A stretch of 64,000 nt of DNA from Rallus limicola. Taxonomy: Eukaryota; Chordata; Aves; Gruiformes; Rallidae. Where the stretch lies: NCBI GenBank assembly GCA_022605955.1, contig JAKCOZ010000041.1:3088501-3152500 (forward strand). Direction: 5' to 3'. Under the pieces are notes generated by a model. That model saw only the letters and a list, made by a program, of their open reading frames with translations. It did not search any database and was not told the origin of the DNA. The translations under genes were made by a program, and so were the position numbers. Positions 14,001 to 26,500 of this stretch are shown one piece after another. The first letter of the stretch is position 1. Each line of letters starts with the position of its first letter.

Positions 14001-14260
14001 TAGCCTTGGAACAGATACATGTTCACCTATGATGATCTTGCTAACTACTACACAATATCTGATGTCCTCTGCTAAGAATATAGTTTAAGAAAGCCGCAGT
14101 TACAAGAGGCATCTAATTCAATAACTAAAATTTCCTTTAATGGCAAATTGACTTTGTCTTAAACAGTGAATATGGAAAGATGGCCTCACGTTTCCTTTTC
14201 AATAGTACTCTGAGGATCAAGTGGCTTTCAAGCAGCATGGTGGGTTTGAATCTTTGCAGT
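11050..14260 (-). other. Probable HAPSTR1 3' UTR with candidate polyadenylation signals
   Basis: This is an AT-rich stretch directly downstream of the stop codon with no CR1 insertion and no coding-like frame. On the gene strand, AATAAA hexamers occur at 11614-11609, 11187-11182, 11082-11077 and 11073-11068. ATTAAA occurs at 14141-14136, 13594-13589 and 11745-11740. The paired hexamers near 11.07 kb are my best guess for the distal end, just before repeat-containing intergenic DNA. The extent is inferred; only transcript data would fix it. Confidence 0.45.
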
Positions 14261-14505
14261 TTAGATCATTCTGTTGCGTTTATGAGTTGGAGAGTCTGTA
14301 ATGACATCGCCACACTGGGCTGAGGTACGCTTTCTAGTTCCACCATTGTCCAAGTGGAGTGCCATTTCTTCTGATATGAAAGTGTTCAAGTCAACATCAT
14401 GGAGTCCATTTCTCCTTCGACTAGCATTGGAGCCACTGCTCACGTGAGTGGGCGAGCCTGGGGTACTTGAGCGAACACTTATACTAGCCATTGCACCACT
14501 AAGAC
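14261..14505 (-). CDS. HAPSTR1: HAPSTR1 exon 4, terminal coding exon (residues 193-273)
   Basis: The acceptor TCTCTAG precedes GTCTTAGTGGTGC, which completes a split Gly codon and then reads [18 protein letters not shown]. The exon ends with THKRNRMI and TAA at 14263-14261. It encodes the Ser-rich C-terminal segment, the [16 protein letters not shown] segment and a basic tail. Nothing is disrupted. Confidence 0.96.
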
Positions 14506-17500
14506 CTAGAGAGAGGGGGAAAAAAAAAACAGGATTTAGGTCAAACAGTGAGATAAAGTTAGTTTCCCCACACGTAGCACAAGGGAGGACACTTATCTGG
14601 CTCCAAGCAAGATGTTAGAGGGACTTCACTCTGTTATTTGTACCATACTCAAAAGGTCCAGACCACACTTCCCAGCTATCAGCACACGTAGCAATTGCTA
14701 GATTCCTACAACTGCTTTTGATGACAGCAGCTTGTAACAGCACACTACAGCAAGCACTAGCTCCATAAGCATGGCATGCTTCACAAAACATATACTTACT
14801 CTGGAGTGAGTAGGCTATTTCAGTCTAAAAAGCTTCACACCAGACCAGCAGTTGCACAGAAGGAGAGTCCCCTACCAAGAACCTTCCCAGCTGACCTGAG
14901 TTTCAAACCCCACAACCCTGCTCTCCCTCCTATTCCCTCAGTCACTGTACTTCTAAACTCTGCTGTGTGACAGTGGATCTCACACCTACATCATGGCTAC
15001 TTAAAAAGCTTTGTCAGGGCAGCTGCTATTAGCTAACACAGGTATTATCAGAATTCAGGTATTATCAGAATTCAGAAGAGCACTTAATCAGCAAGTCAAG
15101 CAAGATAAAATTTGCTACCAACAGATGTGACCCAAAACACATTCACAGCTATGCTACAGTTACTTTGCTTCATGCTCAGGTTATAAAACATTTCACTCAA
15201 ACAGAAGCTTTTCTTAGACAAACAAAGGCATAAATCAGAGAACCAGGAACTCCACATTAAACTCTGTCTTCACAGTGTTGCTATTCCAACTTTGCAAAAG
15301 CAGGACATTTTCCCAAGCATAAGTTCAGTAAGGGCTGGTACACAAAAGCCTGAGCATTCTTTGGTATTTAGAATGCTGCTTTACTTGTAGATAAGTAGGA
15401 GCTCAGAGATAAGACAAACTATTGCTCTAACAACAGCTTCAAATTAGGAGTATTATTAGTAAGTTGGCCTTAGAAATAAACTACCAAAGCAAGAGTCATG
15501 CAGGGAGTTGAAGAACTCTTTCCAGCAGTAAGAATAAGCCAGTGGTAAACAGTCCAGGGAGATTTGTGTCTCTGTAACCTTCAGAATACTGAGCTCTCAG
15601 ATTCTTCAGTCACAGGTTCTCTAGACCTTTGTCCTGCCAGCACACACGCATGTGTGTGTGCAAAGCCATTTAACATACAGCTTCATGCATGGTCAAGGAG
15701 GCAGCCAGAAGTCACAGGCTGAGGGAAGCACAGCAAAGCCCTGGCTATTAGCTGCTGCCAGGCCAAACTTGGACTGTGTGAAAAAACAACTGCTATAGCT
15801 ACTCAGAAGGGGGAAAAAAGAGATAAATCCACTGCCAGAAACCTCAGAAGATAAATTCTAAAGCCACCTGCAGCAATAACAGGTTGATATACAAGCCAAG
15901 CTGGAACAGGCCAACCAGAGTCCCTATGGTGACTGCTGAATGGCCATTTAAAGCCCAGCTCCCCCAACAGCAGAGGACAGACACACTTTTACACAGATTG
16001 GGTATTAGGCAACAACCAGTAGAAGCAGCCACCCATCACTGATGCTTTCATACAGCTCTAAGTGGTGTTCCAACCCAACTCAAGCATAGTCTGAAGCCTG
16101 ACAGGAATCCTGCAGGCTTTATGAATATTGGAAGTGGTATTTCATTCACAATGGCAGGGAGTATTTAAACAGCAAAAACTGTTTTAGAATGATCTTTAAC
16201 TATAGCAAGGTTTGTTCCAGTGCTCCCAGAATTAAGGTCAAACAAATTCAAAGCCATTACAAGAAGAGCATATGGGATATACCTGCCAAAGTCAAGCAGT
16301 TAATTGATAATAAACAAACTTCTGAGCAGAAAGGCAATGCAGATATGGTAACTTGAACAAATTCTGCATCCTGGTAGTTTATCCAGGTAACAAAATCACA
16401 GTTCAAAGACAACAGCAAGTTTAGTTTCATCTGGCATAACAGACATTAGAAAACAGCATTAATTCATCCTGTACATTTAAAATTGGAAGAATTTAACAGT
16501 GCACTGGTCACATTGCTTCAAATCCAAGTTGATTGCAGAGATTTCCCCACATTCCTATTCCAAGCAAAACTGCTCTGAACACACAAGCAATGCTGTTACT
16601 TAGAGCATCAATTTACATCATTTATCAGCCATTCTTTTATTACACAACCCATCCCATATCCAAGTGACCAATATACTAATCCCATTTTATCATGTTCTTT
16701 GCACTATGCCTACTCCCTAAGCAATGCTTATATCCTAAGTAAACCCCAAAGCAGAGCTGTGATGTGAGAATATTTTTTTGGCATCACTCAAAAACTATGT
16801 TTTTAAGTTAGAGCCTCCTCAAGTAACAAGCTTTATTTTAAAAATAGCAGATACAAAAGTCAGAATTAGAAGATGTGTCTGTAATAGACTATGGTATATT
16901 TTAACAGACTGCCAGGGCTTGCAAGCAATGCCTCAAGCAGGCACTGACTTCCCAGTATTCCAGTAGTACCAAATCACTGTACCTAACAGTGCAAACAACC
17001 TTCAGGAGGTAACTGAAAAGGTAAAAACTTCCATCAAACCTGGTATTAAAAGCAGGACAGTAGTTTTGAATTAATCTCTACAAAGATAATAGTACAAGAC
17101 TATTGCATCATAACACAGACTTGTAGCTGCAGTTCAATCTTGCATCTCATCTATTTGATACTGAACTAGTGAGTAACAGTCACTGAGTATTGCTGACTGA
17201 GGGACAATTTGGTATCAGTTCACCATATAACATAGCACTAAACATCAATCCAAGAGAGCAGAACTGTCAATTGAATCATATAATAGCAGTTTAGGACTGG
17301 GTAATCAAGCCAACATGGAAGACTCTGAAAGAAGACTCAAGGCAGGCACTCAAACACCAAGCTGCCATTTCCTGGCAGCAGCATCTTCCAGGACAACCTT
17401 TTCCATCTCCTTGCCTGTTATCTTTTTTAGTGGCAGAGAAAGAAGCATCTTTCCCAAGTTGTGATCAGCAGCTCATTTTTTCTTGGGAAGTTGTAACACA

Positions 17501-20500
17501 GAAGAGATCTCAGAAAACCCATTTATTGTGAATTATTCTTAGTTTCCAGTGCACTGAGAGCTATTCCCAAAGTGTTTAGCCATTTAAGTCAAAAGCAAGT
17601 AGTAGTAGGTAGGATGACATGACTGTTAGCAACACTATTTCACAACCTCCAGTTTCTGTATCATGATTAGCACGACCTAATCACAGGCACATCCAACAAG
17701 CTGGAGATTCAAGGAACTACTGAAGCTTCTTTCCAAGCCTTATGACCACCCCTGAAGTCCCCCTCTGCTTTCTAGAGGAGACATTTCCTTTTACTGAAGG
17801 CTTGTTGTGGTTTTGCAGAGACACACCAAGCAGCTGCTCACTCTTGGAGGGGGAAGGAAACCAAAACCTCAGGGGTTAGAATAAGGAGAGCTCACTGGGA
17901 TAGCAGAAAGAGATAATAAATACAACAACAACAGGGCTTTATAGCAAAATATACAGACCTGGTGATGTGCAATGCAGTTCCTCAGGCAAACCACACAACT
18001 CAGACCATACAGCTCAAAGCTATCCCAAAACTGGCCATCCCCAAAGCCACACATGCTGGAGCTGAGTGCTCCTCCCCCTTCATGCTGAGCATGACATAAC
18101 TGCCATGGAATACCCTCTTTGGCCAGTTTGGGGCACTTGTCCTGGCTGTGTCCCCTCACAGCTTCCTGGGTGACCCCACCTTCTCACTGGCAGGGCACTA
18201 ATGAGCAACTGAAAAGTCCCTGACTGCTTGGCAACAGCATCTGTGTGTTCTCAGCACTGCTCTCATCCCAGCTCCCAAACACAGCCTTCCACCTGCTGCT
18301 AGAAAGAAATTAACTCTCTGCTAGCCAAAACCAGGACAAGGCCTTTAAGGACACAGGGCTCTTTCTCCTTTTAGACAACAAAAGGATTGGAGAGCCTATC
18401 TGAAATATTTTGCAGTGCCTATTACATTCTTATTCCTGCCATATCTTTCAGTCATCAGCAATGTGGCATTTCATAGTCAATAGTTTCACAAAAAGCCTCT
18501 GCTTCTACCTGAAGCCATATTCCAACACATTGTACAGCTGCAGTACATAATTAGCACTGTCAAAATGTCTTAATTAATACTCAGTGCTCCAAAACTATCA
18601 AGTAGTTACAATTTTAGCTAAAAGTCTGGTTTATGGAGTATGAAATATTTAGCATAACAAACTCAACTCCAAATTATTTATCAAAGCTAGCCTAGTAAAC
18701 TGTAAATGCCACTCTACCTGCACTATAGCCATGTCCAGAAGGAGGAGTTATTCAATCTCTACCACAACATAATTTACAGGATAACTACTGCTTGGCATAA
18801 TGGTATTAACTACTGTTCCCCAGAAGTTCTAATCAGAGAGTAACAAAAAGAACACTCACTTAAGAGTGTGACTAAAGCAGGAATTTGTTAACCCCAGATA
18901 AACATAAAATGGAACAGATAGGTCCCTGTCACTCCTGTCATATTCACCATATTCAGCACTCTCTGAAGAGCAACTTTGAGCAGGACAGCAATACACAACT
19001 CAGAGCTATATAGGCACAACCTTTAAACTAAACTTCTAGCCCAATATAAACTCTGGTCCCCACATCTCCTCTACCAACTGCTGCTTCTCCACTCCGCAAA
19101 CTGCTCATCCTTTATATTGCAGTTTTTAAGAGAGTAAGGAAGCCTCACACCATTCTGATTGAGAAACTGGCTCCCATTCACCTGGGCAGGGGGACCCTCA
19201 GCTGGGTTAAACACTGGCTGGATGGACAGACCCCCAAGGGTGGTGGGGTAAAAGGAACAAAATCCAGCTGGAGGCCGGTCACGAGTGGCATCCCCCAGGG
19301 CTCAGTCCTGGGTCCAGTTCTGTTCAACATCTTTATCCATGACCTGGATGAAGGGATGGGATGTTCCTTCAGTAAGTCTGAAGATGACACTAAGCTGGGA
19401 GGAAGTGTTGATCTGCCTGAGGGCAGGGAGGCTCTTCAGAGGGACCTGAACAGGCTGGACCCATGGGCTGAGACCAAGGGGATGAGGTTTAACAAGGCCA
19501 AGGGCAGAGTGCTGCACATGGGACACAACAACCCCCTGCAGCGCTACAGGCTGGGGGAGACTGGCTGGAGAGCTGTCAGGCAGAGAAGGACCTGGGGGTG
19601 GTGGGTGACTGCAGCCTGAAGAGGAGCCAGCAGTGTGCCCAGGCAGCCAGGAAAGCCAATGGCATCCTGGCTTGTGTCAGGAATAGTGTGGCCAGTAGGT
19701 CTGGGGAGGGGACTCTAATAGAAATCCATGCTCTCTAAGAGGGCCAAGCCACACACTTCCACACACTAAAGCAATGGTTCCTCCACACCTCAAAGGGCTG
19801 AATCACAGTGATATATATCAACATTAAAGATAAGGGGCAAAAGAGCCAATGCTCCCTCACTGGCTGTTGCCCATCCACACCATTTTCAGTTAAGAATGCT
19901 CAAGTACAATGCCTTTCAGCATGGCCTTCCCAAGCTTCCCCTCCTCAAACCATAGCATTTCCTCCCATTATGCTGGGAGAAAAGCCTGTGACACAGGGAG
20001 CAATCCCTACACTAAAAGAGCAAAGTATCTTTTCCAACATGCACTGGGCACAGCCCCTAGTACTGCAAGACTTAGGATGCCAGCTACAGCCAGGCAGAAC
20101 ATGACATGGCACGTGGCAGCTTCTGGGCATCTTATGACTATTAGCTCTGTTTGATGCAACTCTGTCATTTGAAACTCTTCTTACAGAATTGGCTATGCCA
20201 ACACACATCCAGAAGTAGATGAACATACATCCAATATCTATGTTACATTTTAGGGACTGCTAGAAGTTCAAAACCTAACTATGAGATGCTGGACCATAAT
20301 TTAGCTTCATCACATCTTAAAACACTGAACAACAGATGTACAGTTCATGAAGTTTCAGAGAAATCCACTTGAACTTCAGAGTAAAATAGCCTATCATTAG
20401 CTTGAGCCAAGTCCCCAGCTTTTCTTGAGGGCTTTAATTTCTTTTCATGTATTCTTAGTTCAGGTTTCCAGTCATGCTGTTATTTCAAGGGTAACCCTTC

Positions 20501-23500
20501 AGCACACTAGGAATGGAAAACTGATATTATAGGCAAAGATTTTTTTTTTTCCTTATTTACCAGAGTTTATTCCCCCAAGAAATTCAAGTACCCTTAAGTG
20601 ACACTAAGGGTTTCAGAGCACATGTGCCCTAGAGTTCACAATTAGACCACGTTCACCTTTAACACTTGTGGCTGTAGAGTTTTGTCACAATCACTTTGCT
20701 TTTAGCTGCTGTGGGAAGGCTTTGAAGCACAACAGTAAAGAACAAGTTTCCTTACAGCACAAAAACTATTGGTAACTAATATCACAAAGGTTAAACTAGC
20801 TTTTGTCAAGAAAACTGCCAAGTACCCTGTGGAGCTATAATATAGGTCAGGTACAACAATGCTTGAAATACAGGTGAGGCCAAAAATCAAGTTTTAACAG
20901 CTTGCTCTTCAGGTGCAGCATCAGTTTAAAATCATACCAATACCTGAAGATAGTCTCTAATATTTAGTCTAGGGCACAGACCTAGAATTGTGTTTGACAT
21001 TCCACTAAATATTTAATTATTAGATACACTGTTACCATGGCTTCCATGCAATGTGATTATGAAACATTTATACATAACCTATACTTTTATCACTTATTTC
21101 CCCAATCTAAGAGCAAAGTCAGCAAGTTACAGCACCATGGTCTTTAGACATATATTAGTACCTGTCTCCAAGAAGACAATAAACCAATTCTGCTCTCACA
21201 GAGCTTTACTTGGTGTCACAGATTTCTTTCTATCCCTACTTGACTGAGCTCTTGCTTAGAACAGCAAGTTTTAGAATTATGCCTCCAATCTAATTCAGCC
21301 CATTCACCCTAAAAAATAGAGAAAACTCTGTTTCTACATGAAGTCTACCAGCACAAAACAAGACCTCAGCACTTCATGTTCCAGTCAAGAATTCCCCCCT
21401 CAAGCCTTAGTCCCAAGCACTTGCTGAAACTGCTACTCACTATTCTCAGGTTCTCAGGTTCCCTCAATACCTCAGTGGAGCAAATCACTTGTGAGCAGCC
21501 TGCCAGAGGTGAAGGTAAGCACAGCCCTACAGAGGGCATGAGTTCACACACACCTGAAGATCCTATACAGGTTTCAAAAATCAAAACACAGTTCTAGGCA
21601 GCCTTATGATAAATAGGAAAGTAGTTTGAGAGATTGATTAATCAAACTCCTCAACGTTAGAAGGGGGAGAAGCTGAACAGAGACTTTGTAGACAACAGCC
21701 TCAAACACAGTTCTGAGGCCAAACAGCCCAGTCACTACAGGATTAGCACAGAATCACTTGTGTCAATGACCAGACAAACTATTATGAGCCTAATCCAGAA
21801 GGTGACTGACATGTCATCTTGTCAACCAGATGAAGGGGAAGAGAACATTCCTAAGGCCTGCAGCACTAGTACAGAGCAGAGGACTTCCAACTGTCCTATA
21901 ACCTAGATTAGGTCATGATAGAAGAAAGAAAACTTTATACCACATGGTTCAGAGTCCCATGCTATAGATAAGTGACTTCCATAATCCACCTCTAGCCAAA
22001 GCAGATGCTAAGAAACAATACAAGGACATGGAGAGAGCTGTACTACCAATAAAAACTCAGAGGTGTTTACTGTGCTTAAGAACTCACCGTGCTGGAATCT
22101 GCCCAGCTTACTCTGACCCAAGTACAGCTTCATAGTTCAAGCCAACTACACACTGGATTCAACTGCAGTTTCAGAAAACATTGTAAGAATGATGCACACC
22201 ACACATCAGTGGAGAGCAAGCTTCTGAAGCTGTTCTCACTGAAATTACCTTTAGTTACTCCAATACTGGCTCACAGAATTCTCTTGCCAACTTCCAACAT
22301 GAGAAGGAAAACTGTCAAAAACTATGTGACTGAGTAGAAACATACTTGGTTTAAATGGCAACAGAGCAGCAGATAATACCAGAATTAGGCTGTCACTTAA
22401 ACAGTAAGAAAGCAGCAAAGACTGCACTTGCAGGAATCCACTCATCCAATTAACACATTAGTTCCACCCCCTACTGAGAATCCTGAGACAGTAAAACCAT
22501 CATTAAGTTTCACAGACTGTACTTCTACATAGCTTGATTTTCACTTTTGAGAATGGTCTACTATTGATACCTTATCTGCTACCCTAAATTTCCAAAAGTC
22601 TTAAAACCCACAGGTGGACTGCTTTGCTTCATTCCACCTCAGGAACAATTTAAAACACTGTTTTCTTTAACACTTGCTAGGTAGCAGTCCAGTATGGAAT
22701 AAGCTACTGAATATTTCATATCTGAAAAGAAAAAAAATATACACTACCAACACTGCTGGTGATGGAAAGGAAGGAAATTTAGTATGACTCTGATAGACAG
22801 TGAAGCCAGAAAGTGAACTAGAACTAAGTTCTCAACAGGATTCAATTATTGCAATAATGTGCAAGAGAAATACCATGGAAGAGAGTAATTAAAGTAGGAT
22901 GTTAAACAAGATTATCTAGTGCATAGCAAGACTACTGGAGTTAGGTGAGGTACTCCAGAGACAGTAGAAGCTTCAAGACATTTAATTTCCCCTGAACCCC
23001 AAAAAATTTGCTAGTTATTTGTTACTAGCTAAATCTTAGTACTTAAACACGTTTCTAGCATACTATCATAATTTCCCAAAAATTCTGTTTATCTTAGCAT
23101 TGGTGCAAGTGCCAAGTCTCTTCATGCTTCAAAAATACAACCAGGGGTTGATAGTTACTGTTGAAAGCTGCAGAGCATCACAAATCCAAAGCTTTTTATA
23201 CAGCACCTTTTCCTCATTCAATGTATTTGTCTGTGCAACTTTTTAGTAGCCAACATGCCTTATACATGCAAAAAAAAAAAAAATCCCTCAGAGAATGAAG
23301 ATGCCTTCAGTTGGAATTATCAGGTACATGACACAGGATGACACACCATCAATGGCCAGGAGCCAGACATGCTGTAAGGCCACCCACCCAATTTTAACCA
23401 AGGAGTATGGAAAAAGGTTACTGTTACCATGCAGAGCTATGGCTTCACGGAAGGGTTGCAAATCAGTCTCTACAGATGAGCTAGTTTCTGTTGAAGTAGC

Positions 23501-26500
23501 TCGGTTAGGGGATACTACAGTCAGTCTTGGGGGAGCTCTAGAATTTCTTGGAGGAGGAACTTTTCCACATAGGAAGCTGATCAAGTCTTCTCTACGAATA
23601 GTTCTTCTGCGTTTCTTAACCCAAGCCAGCACATCCTTATTGCGGCGCTGATAGCCGATCTGAATTCCTACATCAAAGCTCCGCTGATGGGCATCCACAC
23701 TCTCTGCAAGAGGACAGAAAACAAGTGGTTAGTGTAACCAATAGAGAGCAGTGTATATAGTATGGCACATGACTGAGACAGCTTCCTGTCAACCATGGGA
23801 AAAGGACACCTTCTACCCGTTACTGTAACAGTTCCAGCTTGGCTGGCATTGAAGATGTCCTATTAAACCTAAAGAGAAAAGCTACAGAGTTCCACCCCCT
23901 TTACAAGTCACAAAGTCAACAGCAACTTCAGCACCACCTAACAGCATTAGCTATACTTCAGGTCAATATTGCAGCACTGTTTATGAAGCCTTATTAACAT
24001 TAGAAGCCCTTTGAGCTTGTCAGTCTGAGGGAGGTAAGTGCCAAGGAACTGCTCTTCTCAATTCCGAGAAGGAATTTTCTGAAAACTCTAAAGAAATACA
24101 AAGTCCTACGAATTTCAAGTGAAGAGGCAACAGTTTCAAAGCTAGTTAGAACCCAACTGTCCCCAGCCCCTTTCAATTAAAGAACAGACCCCATACACAG
24201 GAAGTTTAAGAAAATTTCCTTCCCCTTTAATAGATGACTGTAAGCTTGATGCACTACAGCTTTAAACACAAACTGTGTCTCATTACTCACACTACAAAGT
24301 GTAACTTCATTCTCCATTGATGGAACTGGTCACCTGTGGACACCAGTTAATTGCACCTCAAACTTTGGTTAAGTACATTTCTGGTTGCTAGCCTGAGTAA
24401 AGTCAACAGGAACAGGTGGGACAGTATTCTCTACACAATTAGGCTCATCTTTGCCACAGATTTGTTATCAAGAGCCTTGCCAACAGCTATTTCAGTTCTA
24501 TGACAATTGCTGCTGTGTTAGCTCTTCCCCATTCAGAGACATCAACATCTCATTCACTCCAATTTCATTTAGTCAATTTCCAAAGATCCTTTTTTCAAAT
24601 CTGACAGCTGATTAAAACAGGGTTTTTTTTACATTTTTGACTTACTAGTTAAGTCCAACATAAAAGCCATTTGCCCAGAACAATATTAAGAGATTTAAGA
24701 TTAGCTGCCTAAGGTAGTGGTTTACATACATAGCTAGCCTGTTTTCTCACACTCAAGAAAAATCAGTATCAAATACTGTTCTCAGACCTGTACTCTAAAT
24801 CACTACTTACATGGTCCACAAACAGCACCACTAAAATCTACAGTATAAAGAGCAGCACTTCAAACATAACAAATCCTATCAGAAAAGAGAACCATCTCAA
24901 ACTGATCATAGTTCTGGGCTTTTAGAATGTAAGCTATACAGGTACACAGAGAATACACTTACTCTTATGCACTCTATGTATTTTGCCTATGCTGCTTTGA
25001 AATCAGAAGGACAGATTGACAAATGTTAACTCCAGAGAAAGCAATGGCAACATGACATATTCCCCCAGCCATTTTATACTCCACAGCAGCTATGGCTCCA
25101 ACACACTCTCTAGTGAGCTGCCCACACGCTTTACAGCTGATTTGGAAGTTGACAAGATTCCTTTAATCATTTCCTGAAATACAAGCAAGTTCTTCTGAGA
25201 GGTGAAGAGCCCAGCTTTATGTCAACAACCTGTTTTCCTTGTATAGGAGAATGCTTTACAGAGGACTAGGAACTAGTCAAGAGGTCAAACACACTGGCTG
25301 CTGATGTAGCCTGGACTAATTTCAAGCGTCACCGCCACAGGAAAGATTAGATTACAGTGAAAGCTACAACTGCTCCTAGTTTTTGTCAAAGTCAAAGCTG
25401 ACATCACTAAACATTCAGCTTCAAGAAAGTAAATTGTAGACTCAGAAGACTTATTCTAACATATGCCCAAGACTTTCTACACCGTCCTTCAGTTCTAAAT
25501 GCTACATCATAAGCCATGCCTTCACTTCTTGAGTGCAGTCTGGAAGAGCCTGGAGAAGAGAAGGCTGTGGGGGGACCTCATTGCAGCCTGCCAGTCCCTG
25601 AAGGGAGCAGAGACACAGGAGGGAATCAGCTTGTTCAAGGGCAGAGCCTGGCAGGACAAGGGGGATGGAGTGAAGCTGGAGGAGGGAAGGGTTAGAGGAG
25701 ATCTTAGGGGGAAGCTCTTTGCAGAGAGAGTGGTGAGGGGCTGGAACAGGCTGCCCAGAGAGGGGGTGGGTGCCCTGTGTCTGGGGGTGTTGAAGGCCAG
25801 GTTGGCTGGGGCCCTGGGCAACCTTGTGTAGCTCCAGGCCTGGAGGTTGGTGTCCCTGCCTGTGGCAGGGGGTTGGAGCTCTGTGATCCTTGGGGTCCCT
25901 TCCAACCCAGACCAGGCTGGGATTTTATGATAATCAAATCTCTTTAAATGAGGCCTCTGTCACCAGCACCAATCAGAAATTCATGATACAAGACCTTCCC
26001 TGTGTGGTGTGATATTAAATTCTCATCTATTTTCAGAAGAAAATGAAGATGTTCAAGACATCATGGTGTTCCCCCATGCACTGTTCCTCATGTAGCTCTT
26101 GTCAAAAGAATTTTGATGCATCAAAATTACAAACATTTATCAGATCAGAAAACAGCTGACAGAGCAAGAGGTAGTTTGTGGTATTCAGCTTGCCACACCA
26201 AGTACTTCTCCAGTGTTTTGGCAGAGTCCTCCAATAACACAAACATTACTGAGTGCATGAGAGACAGCAGAAAATTTTTAGAGCTACATTCATCATGAGC
26301 AGCACTTAACTGTTTCAAGCAATAATTTCTTTCAGGTGATACTTTTTGAAGTATTTCCTCACACCTGCAGACAGCTTTCTACTTGAATTCTAGTTCTCCT
26401 GATCACCATATACACACTCTTCTGTTAGTCACATTATTTCAGAAAAAGATGGCTCACTGTGCCTATAGCACAAGTAGTGAAAATAAACAGCAGAAGACTT

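Larger units (their letters stand above)
14506..23427 (-). other. HAPSTR1 intron 3 (8,922 nt)
   Basis: It is AT-rich with one antisense CR1 reverse-transcriptase fragment (19158-19715) and one 17-bp duplication. No cryptic exon or RNA gene was recognised. Confidence 0.85.
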
